A program made the translations under genes and the position numbers. A DNA stretch of 64,000 nucleotides. Origin: Streptomyces chumphonensis. Lineage in GTDB: Bacteria; Actinomycetota; Actinomycetes; Streptomycetales; Streptomycetaceae. Positions 1-7,398 of this stretch are shown here, one piece after another. Within the stretch, counting starts at the first letter, position 1, and every line of letters begins with the position of its first letter. The notes under the pieces were generated by a model that ran no database searches, was not told the origin of the DNA, and saw only the letters and a list, made by a program, of their open reading frames with translations. The stretch is from the NCBI RefSeq assembly GCF_014779715.1, contig NZ_JACXYU010000002.1:62001-126000 (forward strand), given 5' to 3'.

Positions 1-347
1 CACCGGCCGGCGAGCCGGGCCAGGACCTCGGAGTCGGTGAAGCCGCGCAGCGGCGGCAGCTCCCGTAGCTCCTCGGGGATGACGGCCACCTCGGCACCGG
101 TGGTGGTGAACTCCACCCGGCCGTCGCCCAGGGTGTGGGTGAGCCGGCGGTTGACCCGGAAGGTGCCGCCCGACACCTGCACCCACGGCAGGACGCGCAG
201 CAGCCAGCGCGAGGTGATGGACTGCATCTGCGGCGGCGTCTTGGTCGTGGTCGCCAGCTGCCGGGCCGCCGCCGGGGCGAGGCTCTGCCGCGCCGGGGAG
301 CCGTCGCCACGCGAATGCATCTCGATGGGGTCGACCGAAGTCGTCAC
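1..347 (-). CDS. Family 2B (EshA-like) encapsulin shell protein, N-terminal part, cut by the window edge
   Basis: About 115 N-terminal residues are visible, reading toward base 1. Segments such as [31 protein letters not shown] and ELPPLRGF match, as I remember them, the N-terminus of actinobacterial family 2B encapsulins (EshA group). These are HK97-fold proteins that self-assemble into nanocompartments and carry an inserted cyclic-nucleotide-binding domain; that domain would lie beyond the left edge. I chose the GTG at 347 because AGGTGG sits 8 nt upstream and the resulting start (VTTSVDP) resembles the family. An in-frame ATG at 320 has no comparable ribosome site. The gene is divergent from the beta-helix/AAA+ gene. 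Cargo genes usually lie next to such shells, but none is identifiable in this window. The family call is a memory match without a search. Confidence 0.72.
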   Translation of the reverse strand, partial: MTTSVDPIEMHSRGDGSPARQSLAPAAARQLATTTKTPPQMQSITSRWLLRVLPWVQVSGGTFRVNRRLTHTLGDGRVEFTTTGAEVAVIPEELRELPPLRGFTDSEVLARLAGR

Positions 348-868
348 GCAGGACACCACCTATCACTGTGGAACGCGGGCTGATTCCGCCCGCCGTGCGC
401 AATGAACATAACCAGTCGGTGAGATAATTGGAGTTCACTCGAAAGAAGCGCGGCGCCGTGATTGCGGGTCGGACAACACGGGTAACGAGCCGCGAGATTC
501 ACGCCTTCGACTACCAAGTGTCACGACGGAATCCCGAGTGACTACCCTCCGCGAGAACTTCTCCTTCGATGGTTGACCGCCACACACACGACGGGTGTTG
601 GCGTGGGGGCGCAAAGGGCGCACAGGGGGCGCACGCCGCGCACGCGGAGGGTCACAGGTCGTCGTACCCTACGGGGGACGCGCCTGCCGCCTCCCCGATG
701 GCCCGGACCGCGGCCCCCCGCCGCTACCGGGGAACGCGTGACAGGTCTCCGGCCGTACGCGCTACCGTGGTGCACCGCCGCCCACGTGTGGCGGCTCCGA
801 TCGCCGTCCGCCCGGGTGGACGGCGTGTTCTCGCACGTATCGCACGAGGTTTGGGGCACGACGGTCCT
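348..868. promoter_or_regulatory. Divergent intergenic region between encapsulin and beta-helix/AAA+ genes
   Basis: About 520 bp without a convincing gene. Bases 395-470 are markedly AT-richer than the surroundings and probably hold the encapsulin promoter, read leftward. An inverted repeat GCGGGC-N7-GCCCGC lies at 375-393, inside the likely encapsulin 5' leader or just downstream of its promoter. A weak dyad GTCAC-N13-GTGAC lies at 520-542. I cannot assign -35/-10 boxes with confidence for either gene. Reading frames open across 569-868, but their composition (Arg/His/Pro-rich, no family resemblance) looks non-coding. Confidence 0.5.
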
Positions 869-3298
869 ATGGCGCACGGCTCGGTCCAGGTGACGTACAC
901 CAGCACGTCGCGATGGCGACGCCGCACCGGGGACTACTCCTCGCTGGCCGCCGCGCTCGAGGCCGCCGGGGACGGCGACGTGCTGACCGTCGCGCCCGGA
1001 ACCTACCGGGAGAACCTCGTCGTCGAGCGGTCCGTCACCCTGCGCGGTCCGGAGCGCGCGGGCGCGGGCTCAGTCCGGATCAGCCCGCCCGACGGCGTCC
1101 CGCTGACGATACGTTCGGCCGCCGTCGTGCGGGACCTTCAGATCGAGGGCCAGGACCAGGCGGCTCCGGCCCTGTTGGTCGAGGACGGCACGCCCGAACT
1201 GTCCGGGCTGCGGGTGGTCACGCGGTCGGCGGCCGGTGTCGAGGTCCGCGGCGGCGCCCGCCCGACCGTGCGCCGCTGCGTCGTGGACAACCCCGCGGGC
1301 GCCGGTTTCGATCTGTCCGGCAGCGCGGGCGGGCTGTTCGAGGACTGCGAGGTGGTGGCGGCCGGACGGTCGGGTTTCGCCGCCAGGGACGGAGCCCACC
1401 CCCGGCTGGACCGGTGCCGCGTCCACCACACGGGGGGAGCGGGCCTGGAGCTGACGGGCGAGGGCACGGCCGTGGAGGCGGTCGGCTGCGAGTTCTACGA
1501 GGTACGGGGCAGCGGCGTGCACGTGACGGCCCGTGCGCTCGGGCAGCTGACGGACTGCCGGGTGCACCGGACCACGTCCGACGGCGTGACCCTGGACACC
1601 GACGCGGTGCTCACGCTCACCGACTCCGACATCCACGACGTCCCCGAGAACGCGGTCGACCTGCGCTCGCGGTCCGTGCTGACGCTCGTCCGGTCCACCG
1701 TGCGCCGCTTCGGCCGCAACGGCCTGTCCGTGTGGGATCCGGGCACGCGGGTGGACGCCAACCGCTGCGAGATCCACGAGAGCACCGGGGACTACCCGGC
1801 GGTGTGGGTCAGCGACGGAGCCACCGCCGTTCTGGACACCTGCCGCGTGCACTCCGTCCCGGACGCCCTGTTCGTCCTGGACCGGGGCTCGCGTGCGGAC
1901 GTCGTCGACAGCGACCTGACGCAGGTCCGCGGCACCGCCGTGTCGGTGAGCGACGGCGCGACCGTGGAGTTGGACGACTGCCGGATACGTGAGGCGGCCA
2001 CCGGCGCGTGGTTCCGCGACCACGGCAGCGGCGGCACGCTCTCGGGCTGCACGATCGACGGAGCGGCCACCGGCGTCATCGTCACCAAGGGCGCCGACCC
2101 GGTCGTCGACCGGTGCACGGTGACCGGCCCGGCCGAGGCCGGCTTCTACGTCTCCGCCGAGGGGCGGGGCACGTTCACCCAGTGCCGCGTGACCGGCTCG
2201 CGCGGCTACGGCTTCCACGTGATCGACGGCTGCCGCTCGGTGCTGCGCCGCTGCCGCACCGAGCGCTGCGCGCGCGGCGGGTACGAGTTCGCCGAGGACG
2301 GACCGGTCGCCGAGGACTGCGCCAGCGACGAGTCGGCCGCCCCGGCCGCCGCGGAGCCGGTGCCCGCCGCCGGGTCCGCCGGAGGGTTGCTGGCCCCGCT
2401 GCCCCAGCCGGCGGCCACCCGGCCTTCGGCGCCGGAACGACAGCCCGCGCCCACGGCGGAGGCGGCCGCCGACGCAGTGTCGGCGGCCCGGCCAGCCGAC
2501 GAAGTGCTGGCCGAACTCGACGCCCTGGTCGGTCTGGAGAGCGTGAAGCGGGAGGTGCGGGCCCTCACGGACATGATCGAGGTCGGGCGGCGCCGTCAGC
2601 GGGCGGGCCTGAAGGCCGCCTCGGTGCGCCGGCATCTGGTCTTCACCGGCTCACCCGGCACGGGCAAGACGACGGTGGCGCGGCTGTACGGCGAGATCCT
2701 GCACGCCCTGGAGGTGCTGCAGCGCGGGCACCTGGTGGAGGTGTCGCGCGTGGACCTCGTCGGCGAGCACATCGGCTCCACGGCCCAGCGCACCCAGGAG
2801 GCCTTCGAACGGGCCCGGGGAGGCGTGCTGTTCATCGACGAGGCGTACGCCCTCTCCCCCGAGGACTCCGGGCGGGACTTCGGCCGCGAGGCCATCGACA
2901 CGCTGGTCAAGCTCATGGAGGACCACCGCGACGAGGTCGTGGTGATCGTCGCCGGCTACACGACGGAGATGGAGCGCTTCCTGGCGGTCAATCCCGGCGT
3001 CGCCTCCCGGTTCTCCCGCACCATCACCTTCGGGGACTACTCGGCCGACGATCTGCTGCACATCGTGGAGCAGCAGGCCGACGAGCACGAGTACCACCTG
3101 GCCGAGGGCACGCCGGACGCGCTGCTCAAGTACTTCGACACCCTCCCGCGCGGCCCGTCGTTCGGCAACGGCCGCACCGCGCGGCAGACGTTCGAGGCCA
3201 TGGTCGAGCGGCACGCGGGCCGTGTCGCGGGGCTGAACGACCCCAGCACGGAGGAGTTGACGCTGCTCTACGCCGAGGACCTCCCGGCGCTGCCCTGA
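869..3298 (+). CDS. Right-handed parallel beta-helix protein fused to a CbbX/EccA-type AAA+ ATPase
   Basis: About 809 residues. Residues ~25-480 are a long run of pectate-lyase-like/NosD-type coils: DGDVLTVAPGTYRENL at the entry, then repeated 'DCxV...SGxxV' turns. An Ala/Pro-rich linker (~480-540) leads to one AAA+ module with Walker A GSPGTGKTT at 594-602 and Walker B LFIDEAYAL with Asp657/Glu658. The module resembles the CbbX (Rubisco activase) and EccA (type VII secretion) class, whose members remodel protein complexes with ATP. Here the beta-helix would be the recognition part; that is inference. The start is the ATG at 869, where homology-like sequence begins; the frame is open back to 569. 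No signal peptide is seen, so a cytoplasmic location is likely. The 3' end overlaps the convergent gene by 31 nt. Confidence 0.85.
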   Translation: MAHGSVQVTYTSTSRWRRRTGDYSSLAAALEAAGDGDVLTVAPGTYRENLVVERSVTLRGPERAGAGSVRISPPDGVPLTIRSAAVVRDLQIEGQDQAAPALLVEDGTPELSGLRVVTRSAAGVEVRGGARPTVRRCVVDNPAGAGFDLSGSAGGLFEDCEVVAAGRSGFAARDGAHPRLDRCRVHHTGGAGLELTGEGTAVEAVGCEFYEVRGSGVHVTARALGQLTDCRVHRTTSDGVTLDTDAVLTLTDSDIHDVPENAVDLRSRSVLTLVRSTVRRFGRNGLSVWDPGTRVDANRCEIHESTGDYPAVWVSDGATAVLDTCRVHSVPDALFVLDRGSRADVVDSDLTQVRGTAVSVSDGATVELDDCRIREAATGAWFRDHGSGGTLSGCTIDGAATGVIVTKGADPVVDRCTVTGPAEAGFYVSAEGRGTFTQCRVTGSRGYGFHVIDGCRSVLRRCRTERCARGGYEFAEDGPVAEDCASDESAAPAAAEPVPAAGSAGGLLAPLPQPAATRPSAPERQPAPTAEAAADAVSAARPADEVLAELDALVGLESVKREVRALTDMIEVGRRRQRAGLKAASVRRHLVFTGSPGTGKTTVARLYGEILHALEVLQRGHLVEVSRVDLVGEHIGSTAQRTQEAFERARGGVLFIDEAYALSPEDSGRDFGREAIDTLVKLMEDHRDEVVVIVAGYTTEMERFLAVNPGVASRFSRTITFGDYSADDLLHIVEQQADEHEYHLAEGTPDALLKYFDTLPRGPSFGNGRTARQTFEAMVERHAGRVAGLNDPSTEELTLLYAEDLPALP

Positions 3299-6138
3299 GC
3301 CGGATCGCCCTCCTGCCGTCCCACGCGGGCCGGTGACGGTGCGTCGTGCCCGGCGGTCGGCGGTTCGCCCTCGGAGCGCCGGGGGCGGGCGGGCAGCAGC
3401 CCGGAGCGGACCCGTGCCAGCACGCCCGCGGCCCGCAGGAGGGCGGCGGTCCCGGTGCCGACGGCCAGCGCCGCCGCGCCGCCGGCGGCGACCATCAGCA
3501 CGGTGGCGCCACCGGGGGTGCGGGCGGCGGGCAGCGAACCCAGGGCCGCTGCCACGGCGAGCGCGACGAGGGCGACGAGCCCCAGCCCGGGCCCGCCGCG
3601 CACCAGGGCCCGCACCTCCCTGCGGCGCCCCGACTCCTCCGGGCGGCCGGCTGCGGCGTGCTGCGGCGGCACTCCCTCCGCCGCGCCGCCGCTCCCGGAA
3701 CCGCGTCCCTCGGGGTGTGCGGGATCCGCGAAGGCCGCGCGGGGAGGCGACGTGGGGCCGCCGGGCGCGGTCCGGGCTTGAGGTGTCCGCGGCGCGGGCG
3801 GGACCGGCCGGCCGCGGGCACCGGCGTCCGGTGCGCCGGGCCGGGCCCCGAGCCCGGCCAGCAGCGCGGCCCGCTCCGCCGCGAAACTCGGGTCCAGGTG
3901 GTAGTCGCCGTGCCCCAGGACGGGCGCGAGGAGCGGATCACGCAGGGTGCGCCCGAAGGTCCGCGGGTCGGGCAGCGGCCCCCGGTCGACGCCGGGCACC
4001 TTCACGGGCCCACCGATGGGGTCGGTGAGCCGCCACAGGTTGCGCCAGTGGTCCACCTGCGCGGAGAGCGCGCCGAGGGGGCCGGGGCCGAACCAGGCGG
4101 GGAACCAGCGCCCGTACAGCCTCTCCAGCGGGGAGCCGTAGGTCAGCAGGGCGACCTGGCCGCGGGTCGCCGGGTCGAGTTGCCACACGGCCGCGGCCGC
4201 CAGCACGCTTCCCTGCGAGTGCCCGGAGATCACCAGGCGGCCCCCGGTGAGCCGGGTCCAGGTGCACATGCGCCAGGTGAGGTCGGGTACGGCGCGCTCG
4301 GCGTAGCAGGGGGGCGCGAAGGGGTGGGCGGCCCGGGGCCAGAAGGTGCCGACGTCCCAGAGGACGCCCACGGTCCGCCGGGCCCCGGCGTCCCGGTAGG
4401 CGCGGCGTCCCAGCGCGACGAGCACCAGGACCAGCCCGCCCATCAGCCAGGACCCGAGGCCCTGGGCGAGGTCGGCGGCCGCCGCGACGGGCGGTGGCGC
4501 GCCGTCCACGGCGTGCTCGGGGGCGTGGCCGCTGACGAGTGCTCCGGCCACCGCGCCGGCCCCGAGCAGGGCGGTGAGGCCCGCGACGGTGCCGACGAGG
4601 ACGGGAGCCTCGTCGGTGAGCCCGGCCCGGGCGATGGCGGAGGCGATCCGGGCACGGCGCGCGGGCACCCGGGTGTCCTCGTCGGGGTAGCCGTGGGCGA
4701 CGTCCGGGGCGAGTCGTCGGCCGAGCCTCCACACCCGCACGGCGCAGATCGCCGCGAAGACGGCGACGGCCAGGACCACCACGGGGATCACGGCCGCCTG
4801 CCAGGTCAGCACCACGGGCGGGCCGGCGATCCGGGCACCGGGGAGCGCCGCCGAGGAGCCGGGGGCGAGGGTCTCGGCCGCCCGCTGGGCGACACCGCCG
4901 GTCAGAAGGCCGCCCAGCGCGCAGGCGAGCAGCGCCACGGCGGGGCCGCCGAGGCCGCCCAGGGCGCTGCGGTGCGCGGTGGGGGCGCGCCGGTGCAGGA
5001 CGAGGGCGGTGCACGCGAGGGCCAGCACGAGGGCGCCCTGGACGGCCGTGGAGACGCCGAAGTAGCCCGTGCCGGGCAGTTGGGCACTGGCCCGCCAGCC
5101 GGGGCGGTCCCACCCGGTGTGCACGGCCGTCAGCGCCAGGAGGGTGAGGGCGGCCCAGGGCAGCAGCCGGGCGGCGTGCGTCTCCGGCCGGTCGTCGGTG
5201 CGGCGCTCGCTGCGGCCGCGCCGGGCGACGACGACGCAGACCAGCGTCCACAGCGCCGCACCGGCGACCGCCAGCAGGACACCGGTGACGCGGAGCGCCC
5301 CGCCGCGCGGGCCGTCGTACTGCGCCGCCGCCGCCTGGAGGGCCGCCGTGACGGTGAGGAGGGCGGCGGCCGTGTGCGCGGCCCGCAGCCGGGCCACGAG
5401 GCGGCGGCCGTACCAGAACCCCGGGAGGCTCAGCGGCTGTTCCTCCGCCGTTCCGTCTCCGCCCGGGCAGCGGTCCTCGGCGGTCGGCGGCGTCGCCGAC
5501 TCGTACGCGCCCCAGGTACGGCGCGCGAGCCACCACAGCAGCCCGACGAGGGCGAGGGGCAGAACCGAGGCGACGACGAGACGGCGCCCGGGCAGGCTCC
5601 ACCAGCCGCCGTCGCCCTCGGCGAGGAACGTCAGCCAGGAGGTGTCGGCGGCACACCGCGCCGAGCCGGCGCACTGCCAGGCGGCCAGGTCGAGGGCGAC
5701 CTCGCCGGCGGCGGCGGTGAGCAACACGGTCAGGGTGAGCGCGATGAGGCGTACCAGCACGCCGTACCAGCGGTGTGCGGGATGGTCGCCCGGTGCCGCC
5801 GGACGCATCCAGTGCGCCAGGTTGACGATCATGAAGGGCAGCAGGACGAGCCACAGCGCGCGGGCTCCGTTGCCGGAGGTGAGTCCGGCCCAGCAGTACG
5901 CCTCGCGCACCGGCCGTCCGCCGTGCCGGGCCGGGTGGTCCTCGGCCCGCGCATCGTCCGCCCGACGGTGGATGCCCGCGGTGTCGTCCCCCGTGACCCG
6001 GACCGTCCGGGGATCGTCGAGCATCGCCTGCGGCGTGGCGCCGCCGACCCCGTGGACGAGGAGTTCCAGCGACGGAACGCCGGCCGGGCCGCGCCGCGGC
6101 GGAGCGCCCGGTTCGCGCATGTGCGGTACGTCAGCCAT
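3268..6138 (-). CDS. Large polytopic membrane protein with a serine-hydrolase (GHSQG) motif
   Basis: About 956 residues. The N-terminus (LELLVHGVGGATPQ) looks like the first strand and oxyanion region of an alpha/beta-hydrolase. Roughly ten hydrophobic segments follow between residues 75 and 580, then a lipase-type nucleophile motif ISGHSQGSVLAA with Ser641 and a GSPLERLYGRWFP segment typical of lipase-like proteins. Two more hydrophobic segments lie near residues 870-930 after a Pro/Ala-rich stretch. The hydrolase core therefore seems split around an inserted membrane domain. I know similar proteins only as uncharacterised Streptomyces membrane proteins and do not assign a substrate. It converges on the beta-helix/AAA+ gene with a 31-nt overlap and no room for a terminator. 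Confidence 0.75.
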   Translation of the reverse strand: MADVPHMREPGAPPRRGPAGVPSLELLVHGVGGATPQAMLDDPRTVRVTGDDTAGIHRRADDARAEDHPARHGGRPVREAYCWAGLTSGNGARALWLVLLPFMIVNLAHWMRPAAPGDHPAHRWYGVLVRLIALTLTVLLTAAAGEVALDLAAWQCAGSARCAADTSWLTFLAEGDGGWWSLPGRRLVVASVLPLALVGLLWWLARRTWGAYESATPPTAEDRCPGGDGTAEEQPLSLPGFWYGRRLVARLRAAHTAAALLTVTAALQAAAAQYDGPRGGALRVTGVLLAVAGAALWTLVCVVVARRGRSERRTDDRPETHAARLLPWAALTLLALTAVHTGWDRPGWRASAQLPGTGYFGVSTAVQGALVLALACTALVLHRRAPTAHRSALGGLGGPAVALLACALGGLLTGGVAQRAAETLAPGSSAALPGARIAGPPVVLTWQAAVIPVVVLAVAVFAAICAVRVWRLGRRLAPDVAHGYPDEDTRVPARRARIASAIARAGLTDEAPVLVGTVAGLTALLGAGAVAGALVSGHAPEHAVDGAPPPVAAAADLAQGLGSWLMGGLVLVLVALGRRAYRDAGARRTVGVLWDVGTFWPRAAHPFAPPCYAERAVPDLTWRMCTWTRLTGGRLVISGHSQGSVLAAAAVWQLDPATRGQVALLTYGSPLERLYGRWFPAWFGPGPLGALSAQVDHWRNLWRLTDPIGGPVKVPGVDRGPLPDPRTFGRTLRDPLLAPVLGHGDYHLDPSFAAERAALLAGLGARPGAPDAGARGRPVPPAPRTPQARTAPGGPTSPPRAAFADPAHPEGRGSGSGGAAEGVPPQHAAAGRPEESGRRREVRALVRGGPGLGLVALVALAVAAALGSLPAARTPGGATVLMVAAGGAAALAVGTGTAALLRAAGVLARVRSGLLPARPRRSEGEPPTAGHDAPSPARVGRQEGDPAQGSAGRSSA

Positions 6139-6448
6139 GTGCGGTTCCCCCGATGTCCCGGCGGCCCTGACGTCTCAGGATCGGGCCGGGACGCCGCCCT
6201 GTGCAGCCCCCCGGGGTGAATGCGGGGCGAAATCGTGACCGGACGGGGGAGGAGGTGGCGTCGAGCGGGACGCGGTGCTCTGCTGGCTCCACTTCGTTGT
6301 GCTCTTCTCTCGGTATGCGGGGCCTCACGGCGCGGCGGTGTCGTTGCACAATCTGGCGGAGTGGGAGTGCGGCCGTCATCTCACGGGCTCCGACCGGCGC
6401 GTCGTCCCGACTGCTGACAGGTCGCCACGGCCGCCGTACGCTCCGGTG
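6139..6448. other. Intergenic region upstream of SRPBCC gene and membrane hydrolase
   Basis: About 310 bp between divergent genes. It holds no ORF I can support. The 13-mer CCGTCATCTCACG at 6373-6385 recurs exactly at 9543-9555 near the carbonic anhydrase promoter. No clear -35/-10 pair is evident. Confidence 0.4.
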
Positions 6449-6937
6449 ATGAGACGGCATCTCGTGGACGTACCGGTGGAGTTCGTCCACCTCGCTCCCC
6501 TGCGGCTGACGTGCCGGGTGCGGGTGGCGGCGGCTCCGGCAGAGGTGTATCGGGCGCTGGCCGAGGGCACCGCCGGGCGGCGAGGACCGCGTCTTCAGCG
6601 CGGGGCGAACGGGCCACGGGCGACCGGGGCCTGGGTGGTCGAGCCCGCACGGCGCGGCGGTGGTCCGGTGGTCAGGGGGACGGTTCTCGCGGCGCGCCCC
6701 GGGGAGCACTACGCCTACCGGGCCGACGAGGTGCGGGTGCCGGGTGTGCGGGCCCTGGTCGCCGACTGGCGGCTGACGCCGGGCCCGACCGGGGGCACGC
6801 GTGTGGTCCGCACGCTCGCCCTGGACGTCGCGCCGGTGCTGCGCGTCCTCGCGCCGCTGGCCCGGCCGTGGCTCGGCGGCACGTTCCGGCGGTCGATGCG
6901 CGAGCTGGACGCCCGGCTCGAGAAATCCCGTGAATGA
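6449..6937 (+). CDS. SRPBCC (START-like) family protein
   Basis: 162 residues from the ATG at 6449. The frame is open further upstream but the sequence there is not protein-like. The order 'VPVEFVHLAPLRLTCRVRVAAAPAEVYRAL' near the start and 'GTRVVRTLALDV...LAPLARPWLGGTFRRSM' near the end follows the helix-grip fold of polyketide-cyclase-like/SRPBCC proteins, which bind hydrophobic ligands in a deep cavity. No catalytic residues can be assigned, and the ligand is unknown. A Shine-Dalgarno is not obvious. It is upstream of, and co-directional with, the small acidic membrane protein and two-component genes, but a candidate regulatory motif lies between them, so it is probably a separate transcript. 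Confidence 0.7.
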   Translation: MRRHLVDVPVEFVHLAPLRLTCRVRVAAAPAEVYRALAEGTAGRRGPRLQRGANGPRATGAWVVEPARRGGGPVVRGTVLAARPGEHYAYRADEVRVPGVRALVADWRLTPGPTGGTRVVRTLALDVAPVLRVLAPLARPWLGGTFRRSMRELDARLEKSRE

Positions 6938-6994
6938 TCGCGGCGGCGACGGCGGGGAGGCGGGCGGCCCGCCGGGGGTTCTCCCGGTCGGTGC

Positions 6995-7008
6995 ATGAGA
7001 ATTCTCTC
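6995..7008 (+). promoter_or_regulatory. Candidate response-regulator site ATGAGAA-N3-TCTC upstream of the two-component operon
   Basis: ATGAGAA-TTC-TCTC, containing the perfect palindrome GAGAATTCTC (6997-7006). The same ATGAGAA-N3-TCTC layout occurs at 9528-9541 in front of the carbonic anhydrase/SulP genes. A TAGCAT hexamer at 7026-7031 could be a -10 box, which would place this motif over the -35 region, where an OmpR-type activator would bind. This assignment is inference. Confidence 0.5.
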
Positions 7009-7029
7009 CTCGTGACCGGCGCCGGTAGC

Positions 7030-7398
7030 ATGAGCAGGCAGAATGATCGGATGCTGTGGCGCAGGCTGGGATTGGCAATAGGAGCGGGAGCGGCCTTACC
7101 GGCATTACTGATCGTCTGGCACTGGCCGGGTCAGGACGAACCGCCGTCCATAGGTCCTGCGGTCGTCCTCGTGCCCCCGTTCCCGCAGACACCACCGGTC
7201 ACCTCCGCGCCCCGGCCCGTCGAGCCACCGCCGACCACCCCGCATCCGTTCTGCGCGTGCCCCTGGTGCGATGGCCGGGCGGTGGCGGGCCTGCCGCCCC
7301 CCGAGGTCGATGACGACGACTTCTGGGACGATCTGACGGATTGGGAGGAGTGGGACGCGTCGGACTGCCCGTGGGAAGACGACGAGTGGGACGACTGA
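7030..7398 (+). CDS. Small membrane-anchored protein with Cys cluster and acidic Trp/Asp tail, coupled to histidine kinase
   Basis: 122 residues from ATG 7030, or 115 if the ATG at 7051 is used; neither has a strong ribosome site. An N-terminal hydrophobic helix (LGLAIGAGAALPALLIVWHW) is followed by a Pro-rich stretch, a cysteine cluster CACPWC, and a highly acidic C-terminus rich in Asp, Glu and Trp (DDDDFWDDLTDWEEWD). The topology suggests an extracytoplasmic tail that could bind metal or protons; that is inference. Two TTA leucine codons at 7096 and 7105 imply bldA-dependent translation. The stop overlaps the kinase start (TGATG), so the two are translationally coupled. I do not recognise the family. 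It may be an accessory sensor for the kinase. Confidence 0.65.
   Translation: MSRQNDRMLWRRLGLAIGAGAALPALLIVWHWPGQDEPPSIGPAVVLVPPFPQTPPVTSAPRPVEPPPTTPHPFCACPWCDGRAVAGLPPPEVDDDDFWDDLTDWEEWDASDCPWEDDEWDD

Noticed and set aside
520..542. GTCAC-N13-GTGAC as a Crp-type site near the encapsulin gene
   Set aside because: Spacing does not fit the GTG-N8-CAC layout of Streptomyces Crp sites, and the arms are short.
3346..6219. A very long plus-strand reading frame opposite the membrane hydrolase gene
   Set aside because: It is a Gly/Arg/Pro-rich mirror of a real gene, as expected at this GC content. It has no domain-like sequence, while the minus frame has membrane helices and a GHSQG motif.
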